Positions 19,857-30,749 of a stretch of DNA of 64,000 nt are shown piece after piece. Within the stretch, counting starts at the first letter, position 1; the number at the start of each line of letters is the position of its first letter. The stretch lies in NCBI RefSeq assembly GCF_001499675.1, contig NZ_LN609302.1, forward strand, positions 2,141,896 to 2,205,895, written 5' to 3'. This DNA comes from Acetobacter ghanensis. Lineage in GTDB: Bacteria > Pseudomonadota > Alphaproteobacteria > Acetobacterales > Acetobacteraceae. Made by a program: the position numbers and the translations under genes. The notes under the pieces were generated by a model. That model was not told the origin of the DNA and made no database searches. It worked only from the letters and a program-made list of their open reading frames with translations.

Positions 19857-21176
19857 TCAGGCCAGTTGGGGCGTAATATGCTTGAACTGCCGCTCAAACC
19901 GGGCCCGGTCTTCCGCCAGAAGGCGAACGGTTATATCCGTATCTTCCTCCCGGTCATGGCGGTCAATCACCTCTCCATGCTGGTATAGCCATGCCAATGC
20001 TGCACCATCGGCCAGCGGCATGGCATAACGCACGACTTCCATACCTGAGGTAATGCGCTGGTCGATCCGGTCTAGCAGCCTATCAAGCCCATCGCCCGTT
20101 ATGGCGGAAATAGCGACTGTCTCATCCCCCTGAGGGACCGCCATCTGTCCACCCAGAAGGTCAACCTTGTTCAGAACTTCAATCGTCCGGCTCGGCCAGT
20201 CCTGCTCCAACATGTTGTCCTTGGCCATGCTATCCAGCACACCCAGCACATCCCTTTTCTGCGCGGCACTGTCCGGATGTGCAATGTCCCGCACATGCAG
20301 GATAATGTCCGCCTCAGCCACTTCTTCCAACGTTGCACGGAAAGCGGCAATCAGCTCGGTTGGCAGATCACTGATAAAACCCACCGTGTCAGACAGGATA
20401 ACCTGTCGGCCAGATGGCAGTTCAATAGCGCGCATGGTTGGGTCCAGCGTGGCAAACAACTGGTCCTGCGCATAAACCGTGGCCCCGGTCAGGGCATTGA
20501 ACAGGGTGGATTTGCCCGCGTTGGTGTACCCCACAAGAGCCACAACAGGGAACGGAACCCGCTTGCGCGCCTGACGGTGCAGGCCACGCGTACGCCGCAC
20601 CTGCTCCAGATCTTTTTTAAGCCGGACGATACGTTCGCCAATCATGCGGCGGTCAGCTTCGATCTGGGTTTCACCCGGACCACCCAAAAAGCCAAAACCA
20701 CCACGCTGGCGTTCAAGATGGGTCCACAACCGGACCAGACGGGAGCGCTGATATTCCAGGTGGGCCAGTTCGACCTGCAACGTCCCTTCCCGCGTGGCAG
20801 CACGGGCACCAAAAATATCCAGAATAAGGCCAGTACGGTCGATAACCTTGCAACCGAACTCGGTTTCCAGATTACGCTGCTGGGCTGGGGTTAGCTTGGT
20901 GTCCACCACCAGCACGTCAATATTATCCGCTTTAACGGCAATTCTGAGGGAATCAATCTGCCCTTTGCCCAGCAATGTTGCCGAACGGCGGGTACGCAGC
21001 AAAAGAACGGCTTTACGGACAATAACCAGACCAATGGAGGCAGTCAGACCAACAGCTTCTTCCAGTCTGGCTTCTGCCGCCCTTACGTCCTGCCCGTGGG
21101 CAGAGCGCTCCCATGGCAGGATGACGGCAGCACGCGTTGCAACCGCCTTTTTCTTCTCAGTAAAACTCGTCGCCAA
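19857..21176 (-). CDS. hflX: Ribosome-associated GTPase HflX
   Basis: About 439 residues. The N-terminal glycine-rich ATP-binding region ([27 protein letters not shown]) and coiled linker ([15 protein letters not shown]) precede the G domain: [23 protein letters not shown]. HflX splits stalled or heat-damaged 70S ribosomes. A TTG at 21176 is proposed as start because AAGGA lies 8 nt before it; this makes a 20 bp overlap with hfq. The frame remains open to another TTG at 21224, which has no ribosome site. The hfq-hflX pair is conserved in proteobacteria and here ends the ntr operon. Confidence 0.94.
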   Translation of the reverse strand: MATSFTEKKKAVATRAAVILPWERSAHGQDVRAAEARLEEAVGLTASIGLVIVRKAVLLLRTRRSATLLGKGQIDSLRIAVKADNIDVLVVDTKLTPAQQRNLETEFGCKVIDRTGLILDIFGARAATREGTLQVELAHLEYQRSRLVRLWTHLERQRGGFGFLGGPGETQIEADRRMIGERIVRLKKDLEQVRRTRGLHRQARKRVPFPVVALVGYTNAGKSTLFNALTGATVYAQDQLFATLDPTMRAIELPSGRQVILSDTVGFISDLPTELIAAFRATLEEVAEADIILHVRDIAHPDSAAQKRDVLGVLDSMAKDNMLEQDWPSRTIEVLNKVDLLGGQMAVPQGDETVAISAITGDGLDRLLDRIDQRITSGMEVVRYAMPLADGAALAWLYQHGEVIDRHDREEDTDITVRLLAEDRARFERQFKHITPQLA

Positions 21177-21441
21177 GAGATGGTTCCTTGTCCGCCTTTG
21201 CGCCCGCTCCGGTGGAGTCTGCAATATCTACGGGAATGCTGGGCATAACAGTGCTGATGGCATGTTTGTAAATAAGCTGGGTCTGCTCATCACGCCGGAG
21301 AAGCACTACCTGATCATCAAACCACGTAATAAAACCCTGAAGTTTGACACCGTTGACCAAAAATACGGTTACGGCCGCCCGAGAACGACGAATCTGGCCT
21401 AAAAATGCGTCCTGCACATTATGTGCACTCTCTTTTTCCAC
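21157..21441 (-). CDS. hfq: RNA chaperone Hfq
   Basis: A 94-residue Sm-like protein: [26 protein letters not shown] (Sm1) and [15 protein letters not shown] (Sm2 with the YKH motif that lines the RNA-binding pore), then a short acidic tail. It forms a hexamer that pairs small RNAs with mRNAs. The start is GTG 21441 with AGGG 9 nt upstream. It follows ntrX by 79 bp and overlaps hflX. The motif reads [17 protein letters not shown], so rim arginines are present. Confidence 0.97.
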   Translation of the reverse strand: MEKESAHNVQDAFLGQIRRSRAAVTVFLVNGVKLQGFITWFDDQVVLLRRDEQTQLIYKHAISTVMPSIPVDIADSTGAGAKADKEPSLGDEFY

Positions 21442-21520
21442 TGTGTGAGACCCTATCCCATATTATTTTTTTCTTGGAAGCCAGACCTAACGCTTTATCT
21501 GACTCGCAACAACTCACTGA

Positions 21521-22912
21521 TCAGCCAGTGTTCCGTTCATCCGATGTTACACCAAGCTGCTTGAGTTTGCGATGCAAAGCGCTCCGCTCCATGCCCACAA
21601 ACAGCGCTGTGCGACTTATGTTCCCTCCAAAACGCAATAATTGTGCCTGAAGGTACTGTGTCTCAAACAAATCGCGCGCTTCTCTCAGCGGCAGGCTCAT
21701 CACATCGGTGGAGGCATCGAACTTCAGCAGGCCCGGGGCATTCTCCCCAATGGTGGCTGGCAGCATGTCTGCCCGGATCAGATCCTGGCTGCTACCGGGC
21801 TGCATAATAAGGACGCGTTCCATCAGGTTACGCAGTTCGCGCACATTGCCCGGCCAGTCATACGCCTGCAAAACAGCCACCGCATCGGGCGACAGATCGC
21901 GCGAGGGCAGCCCCGCCATTTCGGCCGCACGGTGCAGGAAGAGCGTGGCCAGCCCCGGAATATCATCCCGCCGCTCCTTGAGCGCAGGCATCCGCAAGGG
22001 GACCACCGCCAGACGGTAGTACAGGTCCTCCCTAAAGCGCCCGCCCACAACTTCAGCCTGAAGGTCGCGGTTGGTGGTGGCAAGCACACGCACATCCACC
22101 TTAACGCGGGACCCTCCGCCCAACCGCTCGAATGTCTGATCCTGTAGCGCGCGTACAATCTTGCCCTGTGTCTCCAGCGGCATGTCCGCCACCTCGTCCA
22201 GCAGCAGAGTGCCGCCATGCGCCCGCTCCAGCACCCCGGTGCGGCGGCCCACGCCATCAACCCCGCCTTCCAGCCCGAACAGTTCTTCCTCAAACCGACC
22301 GGGGGCCAATGTTGCACAATTCAGCGCCACAAACGGCCCATCTGCCCGGCGTGATCGGGCGTGGATCATACGGGCGGCCACTTCCTTGCCCGAACCCGGT
22401 CCACCACTAATCAACACGCGTGAGCCAGTGGGGGCCACTTTTTCAATCTGGTTGCGAATGGCAACAATCTGCGCGCTGTTGCCATACAGATCTGCATCCT
22501 GCCCGGCCCGGAGCCGCAGTTCCTCATTTTCCCGCGCGAGGCGTGATGCCTCCAGCGCGCGCCGAACAATGACGAGCAGCCGGTCTGCCTGAAAAGGTTT
22601 TTCTATAAAGTCATATGCGCCGTGCTGAAGAGCAGCCACAGCGGTTTCGATTGTGCCGTGGCCTGAAATCATAACCACGGGTACGGAGGCTTCCTCCGCC
22701 TTCATGGTTTGCAGAATTTCCAGCCCATCCATATCGGAGCCCTGCAACCACACATCCAGAATGACAAGAGACGGCCTTCGCGCCCTAAAGGCAGCCAGAG
22801 CAGCCTCGGAACTGGAGGCCACGCGGGCCTCATACCCCTCATCACACAGAATGCCTTCAATCAGCATCCGAATATCGGGTTCGTCATCAACGATCAGGAT
22901 TTCATGCGCCAT
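21521..22912 (-). CDS. ntrX: Response regulator NtrX, lacking the GAFTGA loop
   Basis: A 463-residue NtrC-family regulator. The receiver domain (1-120) has DD at 9-10, the phospho-acceptor Asp 53 in LVILDVWLQGSD and Lys 105. The AAA+ domain has a Walker A-like GGPGSGKE near 170 and LLLDEVADMP near 236, and a Fis-type helix-turn-helix ends the protein (LLRFGGNISRTALFVGMERSALHRKLKQLG). In place of GAFTGA, the loop reads LFGLEGGVDGVGRRTG (residues 211-226). Without it the protein is not expected to remodel sigma-54 holoenzyme. It overlaps ntrY by 11 bp. NtrYX pairs in alphaproteobacteria act in nitrogen, redox and envelope control. Confidence 0.93.
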   Translation of the reverse strand: MAHEILIVDDEPDIRMLIEGILCDEGYEARVASSSEAALAAFRARRPSLVILDVWLQGSDMDGLEILQTMKAEEASVPVVMISGHGTIETAVAALQHGAYDFIEKPFQADRLLVIVRRALEASRLARENEELRLRAGQDADLYGNSAQIVAIRNQIEKVAPTGSRVLISGGPGSGKEVAARMIHARSRRADGPFVALNCATLAPGRFEEELFGLEGGVDGVGRRTGVLERAHGGTLLLDEVADMPLETQGKIVRALQDQTFERLGGGSRVKVDVRVLATTNRDLQAEVVGGRFREDLYYRLAVVPLRMPALKERRDDIPGLATLFLHRAAEMAGLPSRDLSPDAVAVLQAYDWPGNVRELRNLMERVLIMQPGSSQDLIRADMLPATIGENAPGLLKFDASTDVMSLPLREARDLFETQYLQAQLLRFGGNISRTALFVGMERSALHRKLKQLGVTSDERNTG

Positions 22913-25169
22913 GGTCGTCTTTCACCGGCAAAACCAGAGTAGCCACAGTTCCCTTCTCTCCTGCTCTGTCTTCCAGACGGACCGTTCCACCATGATCTTC
23001 CATGATTTTTTTCACAATAGCCAATCCCAGCCCTGTTCCTTTGGCTTTGTGTGTCACATAAGGCTCCGTCAGACGGTTCCTGTCATCCGAGGGAAGACCC
23101 ACCCCATTGTCAGCCACGACAATAGCAATGTTTTCCTCCTCCCGCACTATACGTACCCAGACGTCCCCCTTAAGGCCGCCCGCCTGTTCCGGTGCATCCA
23201 CCTGCCGGGTAACCATGGCAATGGCGTCTGCCGCATTTTGCAACAGGTTGATCAGTGCCTGACTGATAAGCCGCCGGTCGCAACGGACCATTGGCCCATG
23301 CTCGGGCAAATCAAGGTGGTACTTAATCTCATGATGGGCATTACGTTGCAGGATGAGAACCTCCTGCGCAATACGTGAAAGGTTCTCATCCTTCATAATT
23401 GGCTGCGGCATCCGGGCAAAAGCCGAAAATTCGTCCACCATGCGCCCAATATCGCCGACCTGCCGCACAATTGTGTCCGCACACTGGGAGAACGTCTCGG
23501 GGTCTGACGTAATTTCCTTCAAGAAACGACGTTTGAGACGCTCGGCCGCAAGCTGGATGGGGGTGAGCGGATTCTTGATCTCGTGCGCAATACGGCGGGC
23601 CACATCCGCCCATGCGGCCTTACGCTGGGCCTGTTGCAGGGCGGTAATGTCATCAAAGGTCATGACATACCCTTCGGTCACCGTACCACGCAGTTCCGCC
23701 CCCACCCGCACCAGCAGGGTACGCTGGCTGGTGGCCAGACCGATCTGAATTTCCCGCGTAAAGACCGCCTCTGGGGAACGGGTAATTTCATCCAACAGTC
23801 CGGCAAATTCTGGCACACGCGTGGCCAGTGGCTCGCCAATAGCATCCGCCAGATTGGTCTGGAGCAGGACGCTGGCTGCACGGTTTGGCAGTTCAATCCG
23901 CTGCTCCACATCCAGCCCGATCACCCCGGCGGACACACCAGACAGAACGGCCTCCGTAAACCGTCTGCGTTCGTTGATCTGGCCATAAGCCCGCATCAGT
24001 TCCGAACGCTGGCTGTCCAGTTCCTCCGTCATGCGGTTAAACGCGCGGGACAGGCTGGCAACCTCATCGTCCCGGTCGGTTTCGGGCACATGGACGCGCA
24101 GATCGCCCTCACTCACCCTGCGGGCCGCCATGCTCAGCAGGCCAAGCGGGCGGGCAATCTGGTTGGCCAGCGCAAAGCCGATCAGGGCGGCAACCGCCAG
24201 CACCAGCAACGCCACCAGCACAAAGATCATGACGAAGGTGAGCTGAATTTTGGCTTTGTTGCTGTTCAGGTGTTTGTAGTCCGCCACCACATTTTCCGTT
24301 CTGTGCATATGCTCCAGAATGGAAGGGTCCACCAACCGGGTAATCACCAGCATAAGTGTGGGCGTCTGCGACAGTTCCACAACAGCGCGCACCGTGCGCT
24401 CGTCCGGAGAGTCCAGAATGGCCACATCGTTGGACCGCGCCATGAGTGTTGCTGCTGGCGGGGGAAGATCCTGCAAATACCCCGTGCGACTCATCAGCCC
24501 GCCAGCGGCAACAACGCGGTTGGTAATGGGGTCATACACAAGGGCTTCTGTCAGCCCACGCATGGTTGCCTGACTATCCAGCATCTGGGACAAGGCATCA
24601 TGGTCCTGCAACAGTTCCATGCCGCTGGCGGCCAACTCGTTCTGTGCGCTCATGATGTAGTTGGACATCGAGAACGCATCTGTACGAATATTGGCGTTAT
24701 GTTCCTGCAAATACCCGCGTGACGCCTGCAAGGCTTCGTTGAGTGCCGTATTGACCCGGTCTGAAAACCAGATCTGAATTCCGTAATGGAAAAACAGGGT
24801 GGCAAACACCCCCACAACCACGGTGGGAGCCACCGCCACAATACCAAACAGGGTTACAAGGCGCACATGCAGGCGCGTGCCCGCCAACCCCTTGCGATAT
24901 TCCACCAGTATGGGCCAGCCACGTACCCCCATGGCCAGCAGAAGCAGAAGCAGAACCAGCGCATTCACAAAAAGTACCAGCGGTTCCACCAGCGCGTAAT
25001 GCCCGAAGGACATCCCGCCCGAAAGTACAACAAAGGTTGCAAACACCAGACAAAGCGCCAGTGCGACGAGCGTTATGGCAACGCTCCTGCGTTCCAGCGC
25101 CCGCAAAAGCCATTGCAGGCGCGAGCGCGAAAACAGATGTCTCAGGGAGAACCGGGGTGCTTTAATCAT
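22902..25169 (-). CDS. ntrY: Membrane sensor histidine kinase NtrY
   Basis: A 755-residue kinase. The N terminus carries about three membrane helices (ITLVALALCLVFATFVVLSGG; LVLFVNALVLLLLLLAMGV; VTLFGIVAVAPTVVVGVFATLFF), an extracytoplasmic segment of about 130 residues, and a further helix (MIFVLVALLVLAVAALIGFAL). HAMP (RPLGLLSMAARRVSEGDLRV), PAS, HisKA (RRIAHEIKNPLTPIQLAAERL) and HATPase (NLLQNAADAIAMV, DNGVGLP, GTGLGLAIV) domains follow. It phosphorylates NtrX. ATG 25169 lies 8 bp after the ntrC stop and its 3' end overlaps ntrX, so the pair is translated together. Confidence 0.95.
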   Translation of the reverse strand: MIKAPRFSLRHLFSRSRLQWLLRALERRSVAITLVALALCLVFATFVVLSGGMSFGHYALVEPLVLFVNALVLLLLLLAMGVRGWPILVEYRKGLAGTRLHVRLVTLFGIVAVAPTVVVGVFATLFFHYGIQIWFSDRVNTALNEALQASRGYLQEHNANIRTDAFSMSNYIMSAQNELAASGMELLQDHDALSQMLDSQATMRGLTEALVYDPITNRVVAAGGLMSRTGYLQDLPPPAATLMARSNDVAILDSPDERTVRAVVELSQTPTLMLVITRLVDPSILEHMHRTENVVADYKHLNSNKAKIQLTFVMIFVLVALLVLAVAALIGFALANQIARPLGLLSMAARRVSEGDLRVHVPETDRDDEVASLSRAFNRMTEELDSQRSELMRAYGQINERRRFTEAVLSGVSAGVIGLDVEQRIELPNRAASVLLQTNLADAIGEPLATRVPEFAGLLDEITRSPEAVFTREIQIGLATSQRTLLVRVGAELRGTVTEGYVMTFDDITALQQAQRKAAWADVARRIAHEIKNPLTPIQLAAERLKRRFLKEITSDPETFSQCADTIVRQVGDIGRMVDEFSAFARMPQPIMKDENLSRIAQEVLILQRNAHHEIKYHLDLPEHGPMVRCDRRLISQALINLLQNAADAIAMVTRQVDAPEQAGGLKGDVWVRIVREEENIAIVVADNGVGLPSDDRNRLTEPYVTHKAKGTGLGLAIVKKIMEDHGGTVRLEDRAGEKGTVATLVLPVKDDHGA

Positions 25170-25177
25170 GCCTGTGG

Positions 25178-26620
25178 CTAGACTACGCCACGCACGACGG
25201 GAATCTCAAGGTCGCGTATTTTTTTACGCAAGGTATTCCTATTCAGCCCCAACATAGCGGCGGCCTTGATCTGGTTGCCTCTTGTTTCTGTCAACGTCAT
25301 CTGGATAAGGGGGCGTTCCACTTCGGCTATGATGCGGGCGTGCAGGTCATGCAACGGCATACCCTCCCGACCAGCGGCAAGGTAACGCGCAATATGGCGG
25401 GAGACGGACTCCACCAGAGGTTCCTCCGCCTGCCGTGTATCGGGCGCAAAGTCACTAGCCAGCGGTTCAGCCAGTTCGGCATCCACAACTTCCGCCGTAA
25501 TGGTTTCCTGCGAATAAAGGGCAACAATCCGGCGGATCAGGTTTTCCAGTTCCCGCACATTGCCCGGCCAACGCCACGCCTGCAGGCGGGTCATGGCGTC
25601 CTCATCCAGTGTTCTGTAGCCACCGCCCGCTTCACGACATTGTGCCAGAAAATGCCGGGCCAGTAGCGGAATATCCTCCCGCCGCTCCCGCAGGGGGGGC
25701 AAACGCAGCGGCACCACGTTTAAGCGGTAGTACAGATCCTCGCGGAATGTACCGGCCTGAATGGCCTGCCGCAGGTCCCTATGGGTAGCCGCCACAATGC
25801 GTACATCTGCATGCAAGGGTGTGGACCCACCCACCGTTGTAAACTCGCCTTCCTGCAAAACACGGAGCAGACGGGTCTGGGCCTCCTGCGGCATATCGCC
25901 GATTTCGTCCAGAAAAAGCGTCCCGCCGGAAGCCTGCTCGAACCGTCCGGGCATACGGCCAAGGTTGCCTCCTCGCTCGTAGCCGAAGAGTTCGCTCTCA
26001 ATCTGCTCTCGCGGGATGGCCGCCATATTAACGGCAATAAACGGCCCACTCCGGCGGCGTCCATACTCGTGCAAGGCACGGGCGACCAGCTCCTTGCCCG
26101 TACCACTTTCGCCCGTAATCATAACCGTAAGGTCCGATGTCGTCAGGCGGGCAATGCTGCGGTAGATCCCCTGCATGACCATGGATTGCCCAATAAGAGG
26201 CAGACGCTCTTCCGGCGTTTGGGGCGTGTTGGGTTTTTCCGCTTCCTGCACTGGCGTTGTCAGGGCACGGGCAACAACAGCCAGCAATTCCTTAAGATCA
26301 AATGGTTTGGCGAGATATTCAAACGCCCCGCGCTGCGTGGCCTTAACGGCTGTTGTCAACGTGGACTGCGCGCTCATGACAATAACCCGCAGATCGGGGC
26401 GGATCTGGCGGATACGCGTAACAAGTTCCAGCCCGTTCCCATCGGGCATGGCCACATCGGTAATAACCAGATCCCCTTCGCCCTCCTGCACCCACTGCCA
26501 CAGGGTGGCGGCGTAGGGGGTTACCTGAACCTGATACCCCGCGCGGCCAAGTGCCTGCCCCAGCACGGTGCGAATGGATCGGTCATCATCAGCAACAAGA
26601 ATGGTGGGCAGCGGTGTCAT
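25178..26620 (-). CDS. ntrC: Nitrogen regulator NtrC, lacking the GAFTGA loop
   Basis: A 480-residue regulator. The receiver has DDD at 11-13 and the phospho-acceptor Asp 55 ([11 protein letters not shown]). The AAA+ domain has Walker A GESGTGKE near 170 and Walker [11 protein letters not shown] near 235. The DNA-binding end is [24 protein letters not shown]. Where sigma-54 activators have ELFGHEKGAFTGA, this protein has [20 protein letters not shown] (residues 210-229), a shortened loop without GAFTGA. Rhodobacter capsulatus NtrC also lacks it and activates sigma-70 promoters. It is encoded 61 bp after ntrB and 8 bp before ntrY. Confidence 0.95.
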   Translation of the reverse strand: MTPLPTILVADDDRSIRTVLGQALGRAGYQVQVTPYAATLWQWVQEGEGDLVITDVAMPDGNGLELVTRIRQIRPDLRVIVMSAQSTLTTAVKATQRGAFEYLAKPFDLKELLAVVARALTTPVQEAEKPNTPQTPEERLPLIGQSMVMQGIYRSIARLTTSDLTVMITGESGTGKELVARALHEYGRRRSGPFIAVNMAAIPREQIESELFGYERGGNLGRMPGRFEQASGGTLFLDEIGDMPQEAQTRLLRVLQEGEFTTVGGSTPLHADVRIVAATHRDLRQAIQAGTFREDLYYRLNVVPLRLPPLRERREDIPLLARHFLAQCREAGGGYRTLDEDAMTRLQAWRWPGNVRELENLIRRIVALYSQETITAEVVDAELAEPLASDFAPDTRQAEEPLVESVSRHIARYLAAGREGMPLHDLHARIIAEVERPLIQMTLTETRGNQIKAAAMLGLNRNTLRKKIRDLEIPVVRGVV

Positions 26621-26681
26621 ACGTTTTGGACCAGAGGAATAACAACAGGGAGAGGCTTATCAGGCGCAGGCGCCGTTCAGG

Positions 26682-27788
26682 TCAAGGGAGACCGGCCCTT
26701 TCTTCCGCCAACGGAAGAAAAAGGCTAATTTCCGTCCGGCCCGGTCGGCTTTCAACTTCCATCACCCCGCCGTGGTCATCCATCACTTTGCCCACCAGCG
26801 CCAGACCAAGCCCACTGCCATTCACTTTGGTGGAAACAAATGGCTCGAACAGATGCGGCCGGACTGTTTCTGAAATTCCCGGCCCCGTATCCCTTATGGT
26901 GACAACAAGCGGAAGGTGCCGCCACTGAGTAGTGCCCGGAGCCGTTACGCGGATACCGGGGCGGTAGCTGGTCATCAGGGTAATATCCCCTTCCTTGCCC
27001 GCCTCCCGTACAGCCTCCGCCGCGTTTTTGACCAGATTGAGGAGGACCTGCACCAGCCTGTCCCGATCCCCCCAGACATGGGGGAGCGACGGGTCATACT
27101 GCTCGATAATCCGCAGACCTTTGGCAAAGCCGTTGCTGGCCAGCAGCTTTACGTGTTCCAGCAGGCGATGGATGTTCAGGGCGCGGTAATCCATCTGCGC
27201 CTCCCCAAACATCCCCATCCGTTCGACCAGCGCGTCTATACGGTCCACTTCATCACAGATCAGGGTAGCAAGGTCACGGTCAGCATCGCTCACGGCCTGC
27301 TCAAGCAACTGGGCGGCCCCTTTTATGCCGGAAAGGGGGTTCCGCACCTCATGCGCCAGCATGGCCGCCATACCGGATACGCTGCGTGCCGCCGAACGAT
27401 AAACCTGCTGCTGGTCCAACACCCGTGCCGTGGAAGGCTGATGGAACGTCAGCAAAATATGGTCCGGGTAATCCAGCACTTCCGCACCCTGCACGCTTAC
27501 GCCCTCGTGGTGGAACCGCGGCGAGCTGAACAGCAGGTCATGCTCGGTCACGCTGCCACCCCGCTGGCGCAAATGGGCGAGCAGCAAAAAAATCGGGTGG
27601 TCGGAAGGGGCAATTTCCTCCATCCCGCCAGCCTTGATCTGTTGGCGGGACATGCCAAAAAACTCTTCCGCAGCCATGTTGACTGCAAGCACCGTATTGC
27701 CCGCCCCGACCTCCAACATAGGCACAGGCAGGCTGTCCAGTAGAAGCGCCGCGTCAGGCTCTGCCCTGTCTGGCGCTCTGGTGCTCAC
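26682..27788 (-). CDS. ntrB: Nitrogen sensor kinase/phosphatase NtrB
   Basis: A 368-residue soluble kinase with no membrane helix. Residues 15-120 form a PAS domain ([28 protein letters not shown]). The HisKA box is [24 protein letters not shown], and the ATPase lobe has [21 protein letters not shown] and [13 protein letters not shown]. It sets NtrC phosphorylation under control of P-II protein. The start is GTG 27788, overlapping the dusB stop by 4 bp (GTGA), so dusB and ntrB are translationally coupled. Confidence 0.95.
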   Translation of the reverse strand: MSTRAPDRAEPDAALLLDSLPVPMLEVGAGNTVLAVNMAAEEFFGMSRQQIKAGGMEEIAPSDHPIFLLLAHLRQRGGSVTEHDLLFSSPRFHHEGVSVQGAEVLDYPDHILLTFHQPSTARVLDQQQVYRSAARSVSGMAAMLAHEVRNPLSGIKGAAQLLEQAVSDADRDLATLICDEVDRIDALVERMGMFGEAQMDYRALNIHRLLEHVKLLASNGFAKGLRIIEQYDPSLPHVWGDRDRLVQVLLNLVKNAAEAVREAGKEGDITLMTSYRPGIRVTAPGTTQWRHLPLVVTIRDTGPGISETVRPHLFEPFVSTKVNGSGLGLALVGKVMDDHGGVMEVESRPGRTEISLFLPLAEERAGLP

Positions 27789-28861
27789 GCCGCGTGAGCC
27801 TGTTCTTGCTGCCGCGCCGTTTCCTGCCGGGAGGCCCGAGGCTCCCGCTCGGCTCCGGCCGCAATCTGCTGGTCATAGAAATCCGCAATCATGCGCACGG
27901 CTTCTTCTGGGGTTTCTACCCGATTGAAGGCCGCGCGGAATGCTGCGGAAGCCGGAAGGCCGGCCGAATACCATGACACATGCTTACGCGCCAGCCGCAG
28001 ACCGGGCCGCTGGCCAAAATGCTCCAGCATCATGCCATAATGCTCCAGCACAATGGCTTTTTCCTGTTCCAGTGTGGGGTCAGGCATCTCCACCCCCGTG
28101 CGCAAGGCATGAGCAACCTGCGCCAGAAACCACGGGCGCCCATAGCAGCCACGGCCGATCATCACCCCATCAGCACCAGATTGCGCCAGCGCATTGCGGG
28201 CGTCTGCTACGGTCAGAATGTCTCCGTTCACAATAACGGGCAGGTCCACCGCATCTTTAACGTTGCGCACAAAGGCCCAGTCGGCTGTCCCGTTGTAGAA
28301 CTGCTGGCGTGTGCGCCCATGCACCGTAATCATGCGGATACCCGCATCCTGCGCAATACGGGCCAGCACAGGGGCGTTGAGGTGGGCATGGTCCCACCCC
28401 ATGCGCATTTTGAGCGTGACGGGAACAGAAACAGCCCGAACCACCGTTTGCAGCATACGCTGAGCGGCGGCCTCATCGCGCATCAGAGCCGAGCCTGCCA
28501 TTTGCCCTACGGCGACTTTTTTAACCGGACAGCCAAAATTGATGTCAATCAGGTCGGCCCCACGGTCCACCGCAATGCGGGCGGCCTCGGCCATGGCATC
28601 CGGGTCGCAGCCAGCCAACTGCACGGCATTGGGGCCACCGGCATCGGCCACTTCCGCCATACGCAGCGTGGTGTCGTTCTCACGCACCATAGCCCATGAG
28701 GCAATCATTTCGGAAACAACAAGGCCGGCTCCAAGCCTGCGGGCCAACCGCCGGAATGGCAGGTCGGTCACACCGGACATGGGTGCCAGAATTACCGGCG
28801 TTTCAAGAACAACACCGCCCAGATCAATGGGACGCAGCAGAGGTTGCGTTTGCACAGTCAT
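27785..28861 (-). CDS. dusB: tRNA-dihydrouridine synthase DusB (NifR3)
   Basis: About 358 residues from ATG 28861; AGG lies 9 nt upstream, and an ATG at 28867 is an alternative. A flavin-dependent TIM barrel that reduces uridine in the tRNA D-loop: [33 protein letters not shown] with the catalytic Cys region, [31 protein letters not shown] and [16 protein letters not shown]. The dusB-ntrB-ntrC arrangement is the classic alphaproteobacterial one. The C terminus ([19 protein letters not shown]) is an extra charged tail. Confidence 0.94.
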   Translation of the reverse strand: MTVQTQPLLRPIDLGGVVLETPVILAPMSGVTDLPFRRLARRLGAGLVVSEMIASWAMVRENDTTLRMAEVADAGGPNAVQLAGCDPDAMAEAARIAVDRGADLIDINFGCPVKKVAVGQMAGSALMRDEAAAQRMLQTVVRAVSVPVTLKMRMGWDHAHLNAPVLARIAQDAGIRMITVHGRTRQQFYNGTADWAFVRNVKDAVDLPVIVNGDILTVADARNALAQSGADGVMIGRGCYGRPWFLAQVAHALRTGVEMPDPTLEQEKAIVLEHYGMMLEHFGQRPGLRLARKHVSWYSAGLPASAAFRAAFNRVETPEEAVRMIADFYDQQIAAGAEREPRASRQETARQQEQAHAA

Positions 28862-28945
28862 TTCCATTTGCCTACGAATTAGGCAGAAATACCGCTCCAC
28901 GCCCCCCTGTGCAATGTTTTTCGTAGAGGTTGGGCCGTAAAAACC

Positions 28946-30100
28946 TTACGGCACCAGCACAGAAACCGTTGCCGCGCAGGCGATCCCTTCTTCCCGCCCG
29001 GTAAAGCCCAGACGTTCGGAGGTTGTCGCCTTAACGGAAATACGGTCCACGTCCACTTCCAGCAGTGCCGCCAGACGTTCCCGCATGGCTTGGGCATGGG
29101 GGCCAATCTTGGGGCGCTCGCAGATCAGGGTCAGGTCCGCGTTCACCAGCATCCCCCCACGGTCGCGAATACGCTGGCCTGCATGAATAAGGAAGCGCGC
29201 ACTATCCGCATCCTTCCATTCATTCTGGCTGGGAGGAAAGTGGCGGCCAATATCGCCTTCCGCCAAAGCGCCATAAATGGCATCGCACAGCGCATGGATG
29301 CCCACATCGGCATCGGAATGCCCGGCAAGACCATGCGTATGGGGGATGGTAATCCCGCACATAATCAGTGGACGCCCCTCTTCAAAGGCATGCACATCGT
29401 ACCCAAGGCCCACACGCGGCAGCAATGTGGGACCAATCAGCCTTTCAAGACGCACCAGATCAGCCTCGTATGTCAGTTTGATATTGTCTTCATCGCCGGG
29501 AACAAGGGCTACGCTAAACCCGGCATCTTCCAGCAATCTGGCGTCATCCGTCGCGTTTAGCGAAGCGGCTGCGCGGTGCAGGTCCAAAAACAGACCGAAG
29601 CGGAAGCCCTGTGGCGTTTGCGCACGGAACAGATGCTCCCGCGGGACTGTGCCATCAATCACACCGTCTTTTTCGCGCTTGAGCGTATCGGCAACGGGCA
29701 CGGCAGGAATAGCGCCCGGATGCTCGGCCAGTGCGGCCACAACATTGCTGACCAGTTGGCCCGTCACATAAGGTCGGGCGCCATCATGCACCAGCACCAG
29801 GTCGGGCTTCTGCTCTGGGGGGAGCGCGTCCAGCGCCTCCAGCCCGGCGCGCACACTGGCCTGTCTGGTCTGCCCACCCTGTACTGGTGGCAGAACATCC
29901 AGACCGTCCAGCGCCTCGGCCAGCGAGGCCGGGTCTCCCACAGGCTGAATAGAGGTGACATGCGGCAGAAGAGCCTCTGCGGCATGACGGATAACGGGCT
30001 GACCGGCAAGCAGCACGTACTGCTTGGGTGTGGCGCACCCCGTGGTGGCGGCATAGCGGCTGCCTGTGCCGGCAGCCAGTAGAATGGCAGCTACTCGCAT
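28946..30100 (-). CDS. ispDF: Bifunctional IspD/IspF enzyme of the MEP isoprenoid pathway
   Basis: About 384 residues. The N-terminal IspD part (to about residue 225) has [41 protein letters not shown] and [14 protein letters not shown]; it activates methylerythritol phosphate with CTP. The IspF part begins [14 protein letters not shown] and holds [30 protein letters not shown] with its zinc ligands; it makes the cyclodiphosphate. Such fusions are typical of alphaproteobacteria. ATG 30100 fits family length; a TTG at 30136 is open. It lies 85 bp before dusB, same strand. Confidence 0.95.
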   Translation of the reverse strand: MRVAAILLAAGTGSRYAATTGCATPKQYVLLAGQPVIRHAAEALLPHVTSIQPVGDPASLAEALDGLDVLPPVQGGQTRQASVRAGLEALDALPPEQKPDLVLVHDGARPYVTGQLVSNVVAALAEHPGAIPAVPVADTLKREKDGVIDGTVPREHLFRAQTPQGFRFGLFLDLHRAAASLNATDDARLLEDAGFSVALVPGDEDNIKLTYEADLVRLERLIGPTLLPRVGLGYDVHAFEEGRPLIMCGITIPHTHGLAGHSDADVGIHALCDAIYGALAEGDIGRHFPPSQNEWKDADSARFLIHAGQRIRDRGGMLVNADLTLICERPKIGPHAQAMRERLAALLEVDVDRISVKATTSERLGFTGREEGIACAATVSVLVP

Positions 30101-30363
30101 GTCCGAAGCAATGGAGCCACGCCCCTGCCCCGTCAAGCCTCAAAATGGCAGGAGAGACATCCCACCCTCAAATCGAAGCATACGGCGCTAACACCAACAC
30201 GCCGCGCACTGGCGGCATGCGCCAGCACACCCGTCCGAAAAAAGACAGCACCGTGGTGGCGCCCCACAACAAAGAGCGCCCCACCAGCCAGAGGCAGGAT
30301 GAGCGTCACAGGTTCAGGGTCTTGTCCGGCCCTGCTGTCTTTCTGGCGGAATAATACCTCAAC

Positions 30364-30702
30364 TTAAAGAGCGGCATCCCCCGTCTCACGCGTGCGGATA
30401 CGGATGACACGATCGAGTTCACTGACAAAAATTTTGCCATCCCCGATCTTGCCCGTATGGGCTGCATCCAGAATCGCTTCCAGAACCTGGTCAAGCAGGG
30501 CATCGCTCACAGCGACTTCCACCTTGATCTTGGGCAGGAAGCTGATCCGGTATTCAGCTCCACGGTAAATTTCCGTCTGCCCTTTCTGGCGACCAAACCC
30601 CTTGACCTCGGAAACAGTGATCCCCTGCACACCAAGCGGCGCAAGAGCCTCCCTGACATCATCGAGTTTAAAGGGCTTTATAATGGCGGTAATCAGCTTC
30701 AT
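30364..30702 (-). CDS. glnB: Nitrogen regulatory P-II protein
   Basis: A 112-residue P-II signalling protein starting at ATG 30702 (KLITAIIKPFKLDDVREAL). The T-loop with its uridylylation Tyr is RGAEYRISFLPK, and the C-terminal signature TGKIGDGKIFVSELDRVIRIRTRETG is intact. P-II reads 2-oxoglutarate and ATP/ADP and controls NtrB, GlnE and the ammonium channel. It is alone: no glnA and no amtB is adjacent, and the amt gene in this window is 23 kb away. So GlnB and GlnK cannot be told apart by context. An inverted repeat lies 48-74 bp upstream. Confidence 0.95.
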   Translation of the reverse strand: MKLITAIIKPFKLDDVREALAPLGVQGITVSEVKGFGRQKGQTEIYRGAEYRISFLPKIKVEVAVSDALLDQVLEAILDAAHTGKIGDGKIFVSELDRVIRIRTRETGDAAL

Positions 30703-30749
30703 ACTGCCTGCAACTCCCTGCTGCAAAACATTTCCATGACGTTACGATG

